Below, piece by piece: positions 1 to 7,616 of a stretch of DNA of 13,810 nucleotides; within the stretch, counting starts at the first letter, position 1, and each line of letters begins with the position of its first letter. The position numbers and the translations under genes were made by a program. The notes under the pieces were generated by a model. The model saw only the letters and a list, made by a program, of their open reading frames with translations. It did no database searches and had not been told where the DNA came from. The DNA is from Clostridiales bacterium UBA1770 (GTDB lineage Bacteria > Bacillota > Clostridia > Oscillospirales > CAG-272), in NCBI GenBank assembly GCA_002315325.1, contig DCGU01000079.1:1-13810 (forward strand), in the 5' to 3' direction.

Positions 1-60
1 GTACATGATTTTGTGAAGAACCAAATGTTAACTTATTATGAACAAAAAGATGAAATAAGA

Positions 61-89
61 TTGACAATATAACAATAAGAATATATAAT
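61..89 (+). promoter_or_regulatory. Consensus sigma-A promoter of the opp operon
   Basis: The -35 hexamer TTGACA (61-66) and -10 hexamer TATAAT (84-89) both match the sigma-A consensus exactly and are separated by 17 bp. Transcription should start near 95-97, giving an oppA leader of about 80 nt. A promoter this strong fits a highly expressed substrate-binding lipoprotein. A second TATAAT at 118-123 has no matching -35 and lies inside the leader hairpin. Confidence 0.85.
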
Positions 90-98
90 AGCCTAGAT

Positions 99-148
99 GA
101 TATTTTGTCGTTACGGTTATAATGGAAACCGGAACGTCGAATGATATC
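99..148 (+). other. Imperfect 5'-terminal leader hairpin of oppA mRNA
   Basis: Bases 99-103 pair with 144-148. Bases 107 and 109-112 pair with 138 and 133-136, with a mismatch at 108/137. Bases 114-118 pair with 127-131, leaving an 8-nt loop. An internal loop lies around 104-106/139-143. The predicted transcription start (about 96) is only a few bases before the stem, so the mRNA would begin in a stem-loop, a layout known to protect some messages from 5' decay. No known riboswitch is recognised. Confidence 0.5.
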
Positions 149-177
149 AAAAAAAATAAAAAAGGAGTTTATCCAAA

Positions 178-2736
178 ATGAAAAGAGTACTTGCTCTTTT
201 GCTCGTAGCTCTGATGGTTCTCTCTTCCATGCTCGCCATGGTCGCTTGCGGTAACGACAAGGACAAAGATGACAAGAAGGACGACGGTAAGAAAGACAAC
301 ACAGAGAAAGCAGAATTCACAAGCTATGTAACCGACTTCGATAACAACACTGTTGACGCCGGTTCCATGACGGCTGTCAAGGGTTCCTCCGCCGGCGGCG
401 AAGTTTCCTACGACAAATACCAGGGTGTAACCGGTAAGGACTACACTGATCCTGCCTATTATACCTTCAACGATTACTACACCTCCACGGCCACGTTGAA
501 CTGGAACGCGCTGACTTGGGAAACCAGTGAAGACAGCGGCCTGCTGGGCTATCTGTCCTCCGGTTTCTACAACTTCGCACTGAACGCTGACAAGGACGGT
601 TGGTGTGTGACCACGGAATTGGCTTCCGAGGCACCCGTTGACGTAACTGCTCAGTACGTCGGCAAATACGGCATCGAAGCAGGCGACACCGCCAAGGCTT
701 GGAAGCTGACGCTCAATCCGCTGGCAAAGTGGAACGACGGTACGCTGATCAATGCCGATTCTTACATCTATTCCTACAAGGAATTGCTGGATCCTCTGAT
801 GAAGTGCCGCCGTGCAGACTCCCTGTACGCAGGTGATTTCTCCGTTTACGGTGCAAAGAACTACTTCTATCAGGGTCAGGAAGCATTCTCCGCCATCGGC
901 ATCACGACATCTGAGTACCTGGCTGCCGGTGCAGTGGAAGACCTGTACGTGGACTGCTGGGGCTTCTGGGGCGCAGAAGGCTACGTTGACGCAGCCGGCA
1001 ACGAAGTGCCGCAGTATATTTCCGTTCTGGACGAAGTTGCTTACAGTGCAGACGGTGCAGGTGACGATGAATTCACCGGTGCAGCTTTGTACGCTTACTT
1101 CGCACCCGGCGGTCAGTATGAGTCTTACTCTCCTGACTATCTGTTCACCAAGGCTTCCTATGAAGCTAACTACTCTTGGGATAACGTTGGTATCATCAAG
1201 ACCGGTGAATACGAAATCGTATACATCACCAACAACACCACTGCCGATGCAAACTACTACGTTCCTTACAACCTCTCTTCCGCTTACCTCGTAAAAGAGG
1301 ATTTGTGGGAAGCTTGCAAGACGTACTATAATGCAAACGGCGATAAGGTTGAAAAGGGTTCCGCAGACGTTGCTTCCATTACGACGAACTACGGTACTTC
1401 CGTTGAGACCACCGCTTCCTTCGGTCCGTACATGATGACCTACTTCGAAGCTGATAAGCAGATCACCTTCGAAAGAAACGACAACTGGTACGGTTACCAC
1501 GATGGTAAGCACCTCGGTTCTTACCAGGCTGATAAGATTTCCATTACCGTTCTGAACACGCACGCAACGCAGATTCTCGCTTTTGAAAAGGGCGAACTTG
1601 ATAACGTTGGCCTGCAGGCAGACGATATGACTAAGTACGGTACCAGCGATTACGTTCGCTATACCCCTCAGTCCTACACCACGAAGCTGACCTTCAACAC
1701 CGACTCTGCTAAGTGTGAAGAGCGCGGCACGCTGGTTCTGACCAACGCTAATTTCCGTAAGGCAATTGCACTGGCCATCGATACCGAGACGTTTGCCAGC
1801 ACTCTGACCACCGGTTCCGCCGGTTACGGTATTTTGAATACCCTTTACGTTTACGATCCCTTCTCCGGTGCGAACTACCGCAGCACGGACGGCGCAAAGG
1901 AAGCTTTGGTACAGTTGTACGGCCTGACCTACGGTGAAGGCCACGACTATGCTACGCTCGACGAAGCATACGAAGCTCTGACCGGTTACGACGTAACCAC
2001 CGCCGTTGAACTGATGAAGAAAGCATACGACGAACTCAAGGCTGCCGGCAAGTACAATGACGAAGCCGTTGAACTCGAACTGCGTGTAAACCAGAACGAC
2101 GAAATCTACGTTAAGATGTACACCTTCATTTCCAACGCTATCGCCGCTGCAACGAAGGGCACCGCATTCGAGGGCAAGATTACCCTGAAGATGACTGCCG
2201 ATGCAGACTACTACGATACCATGTACTCCGGTAACACCGATATGATTTTCACCACTTGGGGTGGCGCCGCTTACTCTCCTTACACCATTCTGTACGAATG
2301 CTACTGTGACGCAGCAGACGGCTCCGGTAACCAGATGGAAATCGGTTTCGATACCGCAAAGATCAGCGTTACCATCGAGGTTGACGGCGTTGACTACACG
2401 GCTCCTCTGCAGAAGTGGGCTCTGTGGGCTGACTCTTCCGATGACACCTGTGTCATTAAGTCTGCCGACGGTACCAAGGAACTGGCTCCCTTCAACGACT
2501 ATGATGCCGCTACCAAGGCTGCATTCTACGGTAAGTTGGAATATGCATACCTGTCCTTCTTCGTAACCACGCCTATCTACTACAGAAGCTCCGCTTCTCT
2601 GATTTCTCAGAAGGGTGACTATGCAGTATCTCAGTATCTCGACCTGGTCGGCTTCGGCGGCTTGGAGTTCTACACCTTCAATTACGACGACGCTGCTTGG
2701 GCTGCATACCTGGCTCAGGGTACGCTGAAATATTGA
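178..2736 (+). CDS. oppA: Oligopeptide ABC transporter substrate-binding lipoprotein (OppA-like, enlarged)
   Basis: This is the extracytoplasmic solute-binding protein (SBP_bac_5 family) that captures oligopeptides and delivers them to OppBC. Residues 1-24 form a lipoprotein signal: a K-R start, a hydrophobic stretch, then MVAC with the lipidated Cys at 24 (Met rather than Leu at -3). A Lys/Asp-rich flexible linker follows (about 26-44). Family landmarks are KWNDGT at 184-189, the FERNDNWYG block at 431-439, the Q-I-L-A-F-E-K-G-E-L-D motif near 465-475, and NANFRKAIALAID in the second lobe. The protein is 852 aa, whereas typical OppA/DppA proteins are about 500-600. Extra Tyr- and Asp-rich sequence sits at about 232-340 and 380-400, and the C-terminal lobe also looks longer. 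The start is set by AGGAG at 163-167. The ligand cannot be read from the sequence: peptides are the default, but other ligands are possible for this family. Confidence 0.93.
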   Translation: MKRVLALLLVALMVLSSMLAMVACGNDKDKDDKKDDGKKDNTEKAEFTSYVTDFDNNTVDAGSMTAVKGSSAGGEVSYDKYQGVTGKDYTDPAYYTFNDYYTSTATLNWNALTWETSEDSGLLGYLSSGFYNFALNADKDGWCVTTELASEAPVDVTAQYVGKYGIEAGDTAKAWKLTLNPLAKWNDGTLINADSYIYSYKELLDPLMKCRRADSLYAGDFSVYGAKNYFYQGQEAFSAIGITTSEYLAAGAVEDLYVDCWGFWGAEGYVDAAGNEVPQYISVLDEVAYSADGAGDDEFTGAALYAYFAPGGQYESYSPDYLFTKASYEANYSWDNVGIIKTGEYEIVYITNNTTADANYYVPYNLSSAYLVKEDLWEACKTYYNANGDKVEKGSADVASITTNYGTSVETTASFGPYMMTYFEADKQITFERNDNWYGYHDGKHLGSYQADKISITVLNTHATQILAFEKGELDNVGLQADDMTKYGTSDYVRYTPQSYTTKLTFNTDSAKCEERGTLVLTNANFRKAIALAIDTETFASTLTTGSAGYGILNTLYVYDPFSGANYRSTDGAKEALVQLYGLTYGEGHDYATLDEAYEALTGYDVTTAVELMKKAYDELKAAGKYNDEAVELELRVNQNDEIYVKMYTFISNAIAAATKGTAFEGKITLKMTADADYYDTMYSGNTDMIFTTWGGAAYSPYTILYECYCDAADGSGNQMEIGFDTAKISVTIEVDGVDYTAPLQKWALWADSSDDTCVIKSADGTKELAPFNDYDAATKAAFYGKLEYAYLSFFVTTPIYYRSSASLISQKGDYAVSQYLDLVGFGGLEFYTFNYDDAAWAAYLAQGTLKY

Positions 2737-2782
2737 TAAGAGATAAGCGTTAAAGCTTATTTGCTTCACTGAACTTTTTGAC

Positions 2783-2810
2783 TGCCACGGGCGCTTTTGC
2801 GCCCGTGGCA
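2783..2810 (+). other. Perfect intercistronic stem-loop after oppA (no U-tract)
   Basis: A perfect 12-bp GC-rich stem (2783-2794 with 2799-2810) carries a TTTT loop and begins 46 nt after the oppA stop. The following bases are CGTCGTACGT, not a T-run, and neither strand offers a U-tract. It is therefore a poor intrinsic terminator. It better fits a 3'-end-protecting or partly attenuating hairpin that keeps oppA mRNA more abundant than that of the downstream membrane and ATPase genes. Confidence 0.7.
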
Positions 2811-2828
2811 CGTCGTACGTATACGCTT

Positions 2829-2899
2829 GTTAACGATTTAAACAGCCTGAAATGGATGTGCTCATTTCCGTTTCAGACTGCTTAATTTGTGTTAACGAT
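2829..2899. repeat. Two copies of GTTAACGAT flanking the second stem-loop
   Basis: GTTAACGAT occurs at 2829-2837 and again at 2891-2899, one copy on each side of the stem-loop at 2843-2880. Related GTTAAACG and GGTAAACG words follow at 2904-2911 and 2911-2918. The role is unknown. It could be a regulator site or chance in AT-rich sequence. Confidence 0.35.
2843..2880 (+). other. Second stem-loop in the oppA-oppB gap
   Basis: Arms 2843-2856 and 2867-2880 pair with one mismatch (2846/2877) and one G-U pair (2853/2870). The bases after it (CTTAATTTGTG) are only weakly T-rich, so termination would be leaky at best. With the hairpin at 2783-2810 it makes a tandem structured spacer between the binding-protein gene and the rest of the transporter. 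Confidence 0.5.
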
Positions 2900-2951
2900 G
2901 AAAGTTAAACGGTAAACGAAAAAAGGAACCGATTCAGAGCTGAGAAATCGG

Positions 2952-2958
2952 AAGGAGG
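2952..2958 (+). promoter_or_regulatory. Ribosome binding site that decides the oppB start
   Basis: AAGGAGG abuts the first in-frame ATG (2959) with no spacer, which is not workable. The ATG two codons later (2965) has a 6-nt spacer, so it is taken as the start. Confidence 0.75.
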
Positions 2959-2964
2959 ATGATT

Positions 2965-3921
2965 ATGTTCAAATATGTTCTGAAGCGTATTTTTCTCATG
3001 ATTTTCACGTTTTTGATTATCATGACCATGTGTTTTGTTTTGATTAAATTGCTGCCGCTGCCCGCCATTAAGGCGCAGGGACGCGACGTCAATTTGGTTC
3101 TCGCCCGCCGCGAGGCAATGGGGTATAATAAACCGATTATGGTACAATACGGTTTGTATTGGAAACATATCTTAACAGCCGGTGACTTTGGCATCGGTGA
3201 GCAGATGTATATCGGCCAGGAAGTTAAGGATATCATGTTTTCCAAATTGCCGTATACCGTGGTGGTCAACTTGTACTCGATTTTGATTGCCATCCCGCTC
3301 GGCTTAATGTTGGGTATTTATGCCGCATTGAAAAAGAATAAATGGCAGGATACCGTCATTTCCACAGGCGTTATGATATTTATATCTGTCCCGAGTTACG
3401 TGTATGCTTTCTTGGTTCAGTATATATTGTGTTACAAGCTGAATTGGTTCTCCCTGACCATTGAATCATTGGAAAACACAACTTTCTTCAGCTGGAAGAT
3501 GTTCGTTTCCATGGTACCTGCCATTCTGTCATTGGCATTCGGTACCATTGCGTCACTGACGCGTTTTACCAGAGCCGAATTGGCCGAGGTTTTGACAGGC
3601 GATTATCTGCTTTTGGCACGTACCAAAGGCTTGACCAAATCGCAGGCTGTCACCCGTCATGCCATGCGTAATGCCATGGTGCCGATTCTCCCCATGATTT
3701 TGGGTGAGTTTATCGGTATTTTGGGCGGCTCTTTGATTATTGAAAGTATGTTTGGTATCCCCGGTGTCGGCAGCTTGTACGTCACGGCTATCAATCTGCG
3801 CGATTACAACTTCTTTATGGCGGATACCTTCTTCTATACGTTGGTCGGTTTGACGGCAGGCCTTGTCGTTGACCTGTCCTACGGCTTTATCGATCCCCGA
3901 ATTAAGATGGGTGCGAGGTAA
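2965..3921 (+). CDS. oppB: Oligopeptide ABC transporter permease OppB
   Basis: This is one of the two membrane-spanning subunits of the importer (BPD_transp_1 family), and it forms the translocation path with OppC. It has 318 aa, close to the family norm, so it is the only Opp subunit here without an obvious insertion. An N-terminal helix (about 8-30) is followed by an extracytoplasmic segment with the GDFG motif (the GDLG equivalent of OppB/DppB proteins), then about five more helices. The cytoplasmic EAA coupling loop is at about 213-240 (ARTKGL...RHAMRNAMVPILP), and this contacts the ATPases. The typical C-terminal D-P-R-I-K ending is present. It starts 228 bases after oppA and ends 6 nt before oppC. 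Confidence 0.93.
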   Translation: MFKYVLKRIFLMIFTFLIIMTMCFVLIKLLPLPAIKAQGRDVNLVLARREAMGYNKPIMVQYGLYWKHILTAGDFGIGEQMYIGQEVKDIMFSKLPYTVVVNLYSILIAIPLGLMLGIYAALKKNKWQDTVISTGVMIFISVPSYVYAFLVQYILCYKLNWFSLTIESLENTTFFSWKMFVSMVPAILSLAFGTIASLTRFTRAELAEVLTGDYLLLARTKGLTKSQAVTRHAMRNAMVPILPMILGEFIGILGGSLIIESMFGIPGVGSLYVTAINLRDYNFFMADTFFYTLVGLTAGLVVDLSYGFIDPRIKMGAR

Positions 3922-3927
3922 TTTGAG

Positions 3928-5478
3928 ATGGAAATGAATATGAATGAAATCAATCAAATCCCCGCAGAGAAGTTTCAGCCGGCACAGCGGTCGGACAAAA
4001 TAACCGATAAAAAGCTGGATACCAAACCGGTCGGCTATTTTAAAGATGCCCTGATTCGTTTTAAGAAAAATAAGTCAAGCGTCGTTGCAGCTGTGATTAT
4101 TGCGATTCTGCTGCTTTTCTCCATCGTGGCGCCTTGGATTTCCGGCTTCTCGGTGAACGACCGCGACAGTTATTATGCGTCCGTACTGCCCAAGAGCCAT
4201 CTTTTCAAATGGCTTGGTTGGGACGGTTGCAGCTGGCTGGAACAGCCGCAGGCCGGGTACGATATTTATTCCGCCATCGGCTATGAGTTCGGCGAGTCTG
4301 CCGTTCATAAAGTCAAGAACGTACAGACCGATGAGAAGGGAATTACCTATTACGATTTATATCTTGACTCCTATGCGAAAGTCGGTTTTGTCTACGTCGA
4401 CTTAACGGCCGAAGAGTATGAAGACCTGAAAGATTATCAGAATGAAACCGGCATTCAGGTATGCTTCCCCATCAACGAAAACTATAAGACGTCTTACCTG
4501 TCCGGTATCAATGCCGCAAACCTGTGGTATCAGCTGCAGGACGCATCCAACGTTTCCACGGGTCTGTCCAAGTACCACGAGGAAGACGGTACGCCGATTT
4601 TTGTCAACAACTATAAGACCTCCACGTCCAAAACGTCCGGCAAGTATGACAGTTTGCGCGTGGAAGACGAAACGGACGGCAAGGGCGGCGTATGGTACGT
4701 GTATGCACTGAAGAACCAAACGGGTTACCGTGTGCGCGTGCTGTATTCTGCTTACTATCAGTATATCAACGGGCATTCCGCCACGTTCCTCTTCGGTGCC
4801 AATAAGTACGGCCAGGATATCCTGACTTGTTTGGCTGCGGGCGGTCGTTTGTCCTTCATTTTGGCCATTACCGTTTCCATCATCAACTTTATCATCGGTG
4901 TGGTGTACGGATCTATCGAAGGATACTACGGCGGCACCACCGACCTCGTCATGGAGCGTATCTCCGATATTTTGGCGTCGGTCCCGTTTATTGTGGTTGC
5001 CACGCTCTTCCAGTTGCACTTGGCCAAGTCTGTCGGGCCGATTATATCGCTGTTGTTCGCGTTCGTTATGACGGGATGGATCGGTATTGCCGGCCGTGTA
5101 CGTACGCAGTTCTACCGCTTTAAAAATTCCGAGTACGTGCTGGCGGCACGAACGCTCGGCGCCTTCGACTCCCGTTTGATTTTCCGCCACATTCTGCCCA
5201 ACTCGCTGGGTACCATCATCACCGGTACCGTCCTGATTATTCCCGGTGTTATTTTCAGCGAATCTATGTTGTCCTATTTGGGTATCGTCAACCTGGAAAC
5301 GTCCAGCTTGACCTCCATCGGTACGATGCTATCGCAGGGCCAGTCCTGCCTGTCCAGTTATCCGCACATTATCTTGTTCCCGGCGTTATTCATCTCCCTG
5401 CTGGAGATTTCCTTTAACCTGTTCGGTAACGGTTTGCGCGATGCATTCAATCCTTCACTGAGAGGAGCTGACGAATAA
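3928..5478 (+). CDS. oppC: Oligopeptide ABC transporter permease OppC with large extracytoplasmic insertion
   Basis: This is the second permease subunit, partner of OppB. It has 516 aa, against about 300 for ordinary OppC. A cytoplasmic N-terminus leads to the first membrane helix (about 52-73). About 200 extra residues follow (about 80-285) before the conserved entry to the transmembrane core, FGANKYGQDIL at 289-298 (the FGTDxxGRDVL equivalent). Core helices run from about 307 to the end, with the EAA coupling loop at about 402-432 (EYVLAARTLGAFD...HILPN). The insertion lies outside the membrane by topology. It is rich in Tyr and predicted strands, with charged and Thr/Ser-rich stretches, and has no family I recognise. 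A contact surface for the enlarged OppA is plausible but inferred. The start at 3928 follows GAGGT at 3914-3918. The stop overlaps the oppD start (TAATG). Confidence 0.92.
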   Translation: MEMNMNEINQIPAEKFQPAQRSDKITDKKLDTKPVGYFKDALIRFKKNKSSVVAAVIIAILLLFSIVAPWISGFSVNDRDSYYASVLPKSHLFKWLGWDGCSWLEQPQAGYDIYSAIGYEFGESAVHKVKNVQTDEKGITYYDLYLDSYAKVGFVYVDLTAEEYEDLKDYQNETGIQVCFPINENYKTSYLSGINAANLWYQLQDASNVSTGLSKYHEEDGTPIFVNNYKTSTSKTSGKYDSLRVEDETDGKGGVWYVYALKNQTGYRVRVLYSAYYQYINGHSATFLFGANKYGQDILTCLAAGGRLSFILAITVSIINFIIGVVYGSIEGYYGGTTDLVMERISDILASVPFIVVATLFQLHLAKSVGPIISLLFAFVMTGWIGIAGRVRTQFYRFKNSEYVLAARTLGAFDSRLIFRHILPNSLGTIITGTVLIIPGVIFSESMLSYLGIVNLETSSLTSIGTMLSQGQSCLSSYPHIILFPALFISLLEISFNLFGNGLRDAFNPSLRGADE

Positions 5479-7616
5479 TGGCACAAAAAGCACTTGAAGT
5501 CAAAGACTTAAGAATATCGTTCCGCACCTCCAATGGTAAGGTGCAGGCCGTCCGTGACATTTCGTTCGACCTGTATCGCGGTGAAACGCTGGCCATCGTC
5601 GGCGAATCCGGTTCCGGTAAGTCGGTTACCAGCCGTGCCGTTATGGGTATTTTGGCAGGTAACGCTATCGTTGAGGGCGGCAAAATCCTGTACGGTGACA
5701 AAGATCTGATGAAAATATCGGAGGAAGAGTTCCACGATATCCGCGGCGATAAAATCGCCATGGTATTCCAGGATCCGCTTTCCTCATTGAACCCCATCAT
5801 GCGCATCGGTGCGCAGCTGACCGAGGCTATGTTGTTAAAAAACAAGGCCTCCCGTCGGGAAGGGAAAAAGAACATGGACGAAACCTTCGAGGCTTTGTCC
5901 GTGCATATGAAAGCAGCCGGTGTTACCGGTTCCGACGAACTGATTGCCAAGTTCAAAAAGATGGAACTGAAGCACTGCACACTGCAGAGTGAATACGCAG
6001 ACAGCTTTGCCGCAGCCGGTGAGGCACAGGCCATTGCCGAGCACTTGGCGAAAGTACTGGAAAATAAGGCAGAACTGAACGTTGCTGCAGAATTGGCTAA
6101 GGTTGAGCGCTTGGCCAAAAAATCGGTATCCTATTTTGTCGTACGTCAGGAAGCTGAGCAACTGACGGCGGAATTGGCAAAGGCAAAAGCCTGTGCCAAG
6201 AGTGAAAAAGACACCAAGGATTACCCCGGTGTCGTTGCCGCACTCAAGGAAATTGCCGCTATTATGGGCCGTGCCGTTGCGTTTGAAGTGCCAAACACTT
6301 TCACGCTCGGGTATTATTTGACGTTCGTAGACGCCAAAATCCCCGAGATGCCTGTGGCGGAACTCAACAACGTGACGCACACGCACGCAGAAAAATTCTT
6401 CGATCCTTTTATGCAGTCCGCCAAGAGCGGTATCGCCCATTCTTTGCACGTCACTGACGAGGCCAGAGCAGAGGCCGTCAAGGCTTTGCACGATGCCGAG
6501 GCACAGTTCGCTGCAAAAACGCTGTCTGCAAACGATGCACTGAAATTGGCCAAGGATTTAAAGGCAACTGTTTATAAATGTCTCGATAATCTCGAGGTAT
6601 TTAAGGACAGTTTGACGCACACGTTTGCGTCTTCCATCGATGCCGCCCTGGACTTGTACTATTCCGGTATCGAAAAGAATGCAAAAGAGAAAAAACGCTT
6701 TGAAACCCAATCGGCCAAGTGGCAGGCACTCAAGGATGCCGGTAAGAATCCGGAATGGCAGGTGATTCCCGCCAGCTACATTGACTTGGATATGGCACAC
6801 GCCGAACTTTTGCAGATTCTGCATGAGATGGCCGACCATTTCGTCTCCCAATTGGAAGAAAACAAAAACGTCAATTTGGACGAACGGTCCCTCGCAGTTA
6901 TCGACTACGTCAAGGAATGCGCACAGCAGTCCGTTAATTTGATTACCAAGAACGCCGCTAAAGAAAAAGCCATCAAATTGATGGAGAGCGTTGGTATTGA
7001 TAATCCCCGCCGTCGTTTCAATCAGTATCCCTTTGAATTTTCCGGCGGTATGCGCCAGCGTATCGTTATCGCCATTGCGCTGACGGCGAACCCGGACATC
7101 CTGATTTGCGACGAGCCTACGACCGCGTTGGACGTAACCATTCAGGCGCAGATTTTGGAATTGATTAATAAATTAAAGAAAGAACGCAACCTGTCCATTA
7201 TCTTTATCACGCACGACCTCGGCGTTGTCGCCAATATGGCCGACCGTATCGCCGTTATGTATGCCGGTAAGATTGTGGAATACGGCACGGCAGAAGAGGT
7301 ATTCTATTCCCCCGCGCATCCGTATACGTGGGCATTGCTTTCTTCCGTGCCCGATTTGGAAACCAAGGAAAAATTGGAATCCATTCCCGGCACTCCCCCC
7401 AATATGATTTATCCGCCCGTCGGTGATGCGTTCGCAGAACGCAATAAGTACGCGTTGGAAATTGATTTTGAAAAACAGCCGCCCATGTTTAAAGTGACGG
7501 ATACGCACTATGCCGCCACGTGGCTGCTGCATCCCAATGCGCCCAAGATGGATCCGCCCGAGGTCGTGACGGCAAGAATCGCGCGTATAAAGAAAAAAGG
7601 AGGTGCCGAACAATGA
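5478..7616 (+). CDS. oppD: Oligopeptide ABC transporter ATPase OppD with ~360-residue insertion
   Basis: This is a cytoplasmic ATPase that powers the importer with OppF. It has 712 aa, about twice the usual 320-350. All ATPase motifs are intact: Walker A GESGSGKS (42-49), Q-loop Gln98, signature SGGMRQ (522-527), Walker B LICDEP (542-547), D-loop ALD (550-552) and H-loop His579. The distance from Q-loop to signature is about 424 residues instead of about 60. The extra block (about 125-492; bases about 5850-6954) sits in the helical subdomain and splits the usual S-x-x-E-x...E-x-A-x-x-L-L-x-x-V-G-I helix. It is Ala/Lys/Glu-rich, looks largely helical with coiled-coil-like stretches, and matches no family I know. 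The C-terminal regulatory tail is present (IPGTPP at about 636-641), but the cysteines usual there are D650, N656, D663 and T681. Translation is coupled to oppC (TAATG), with AGAGGAG at 5461-5467. Confidence 0.92.
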   Translation: MAQKALEVKDLRISFRTSNGKVQAVRDISFDLYRGETLAIVGESGSGKSVTSRAVMGILAGNAIVEGGKILYGDKDLMKISEEEFHDIRGDKIAMVFQDPLSSLNPIMRIGAQLTEAMLLKNKASRREGKKNMDETFEALSVHMKAAGVTGSDELIAKFKKMELKHCTLQSEYADSFAAAGEAQAIAEHLAKVLENKAELNVAAELAKVERLAKKSVSYFVVRQEAEQLTAELAKAKACAKSEKDTKDYPGVVAALKEIAAIMGRAVAFEVPNTFTLGYYLTFVDAKIPEMPVAELNNVTHTHAEKFFDPFMQSAKSGIAHSLHVTDEARAEAVKALHDAEAQFAAKTLSANDALKLAKDLKATVYKCLDNLEVFKDSLTHTFASSIDAALDLYYSGIEKNAKEKKRFETQSAKWQALKDAGKNPEWQVIPASYIDLDMAHAELLQILHEMADHFVSQLEENKNVNLDERSLAVIDYVKECAQQSVNLITKNAAKEKAIKLMESVGIDNPRRRFNQYPFEFSGGMRQRIVIAIALTANPDILICDEPTTALDVTIQAQILELINKLKKERNLSIIFITHDLGVVANMADRIAVMYAGKIVEYGTAEEVFYSPAHPYTWALLSSVPDLETKEKLESIPGTPPNMIYPPVGDAFAERNKYALEIDFEKQPPMFKVTDTHYAATWLLHPNAPKMDPPEVVTARIARIKKKGGAEQ
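7596..7605 (+). promoter_or_regulatory. Strong ribosome binding site that decides the oppF start
   Basis: AAAGGAGGTG is an essentially full anti-Shine-Dalgarno match. It lies inside the oppD 3' end, 7 nt before the ATG at 7613. This rejects an in-frame upstream ATG at 7520, which would overlap oppD by about 100 bases. Confidence 0.9.

Noticed and set aside
118..123. Second TATAAT before oppA as another promoter
   Set aside because: There is no -35 at 16-19 bp, no extended -10, and it lies in the leader hairpin loop region.
2783..2810. Hairpin after oppA as a full intrinsic terminator
   Set aside because: The stem is perfect but no T-run follows on either strand, and oppB has no promoter of its own that I can find.
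169..2811. Open frame of 880 codons on the - strand covering all of oppA
   Set aside because: It mirrors oppA exactly. Its product is low-complexity Val/Gly-rich with no family features, and strong codon bias of oppA on the + strand explains the lack of stops.
5850..6954. OppD insertion as an inserted separate gene, intein or frameshift product
   Set aside because: The frame is continuous through both flanks, base use looks like that of the neighbours, and no intein splice motifs or internal stop/start with a ribosome site are apparent.
7520..7612. Upstream extension of OppF from the ATG at 7520
   Set aside because: It would overlap oppD by about 100 bases, encodes no conserved sequence, and the full ribosome site points to 7613.
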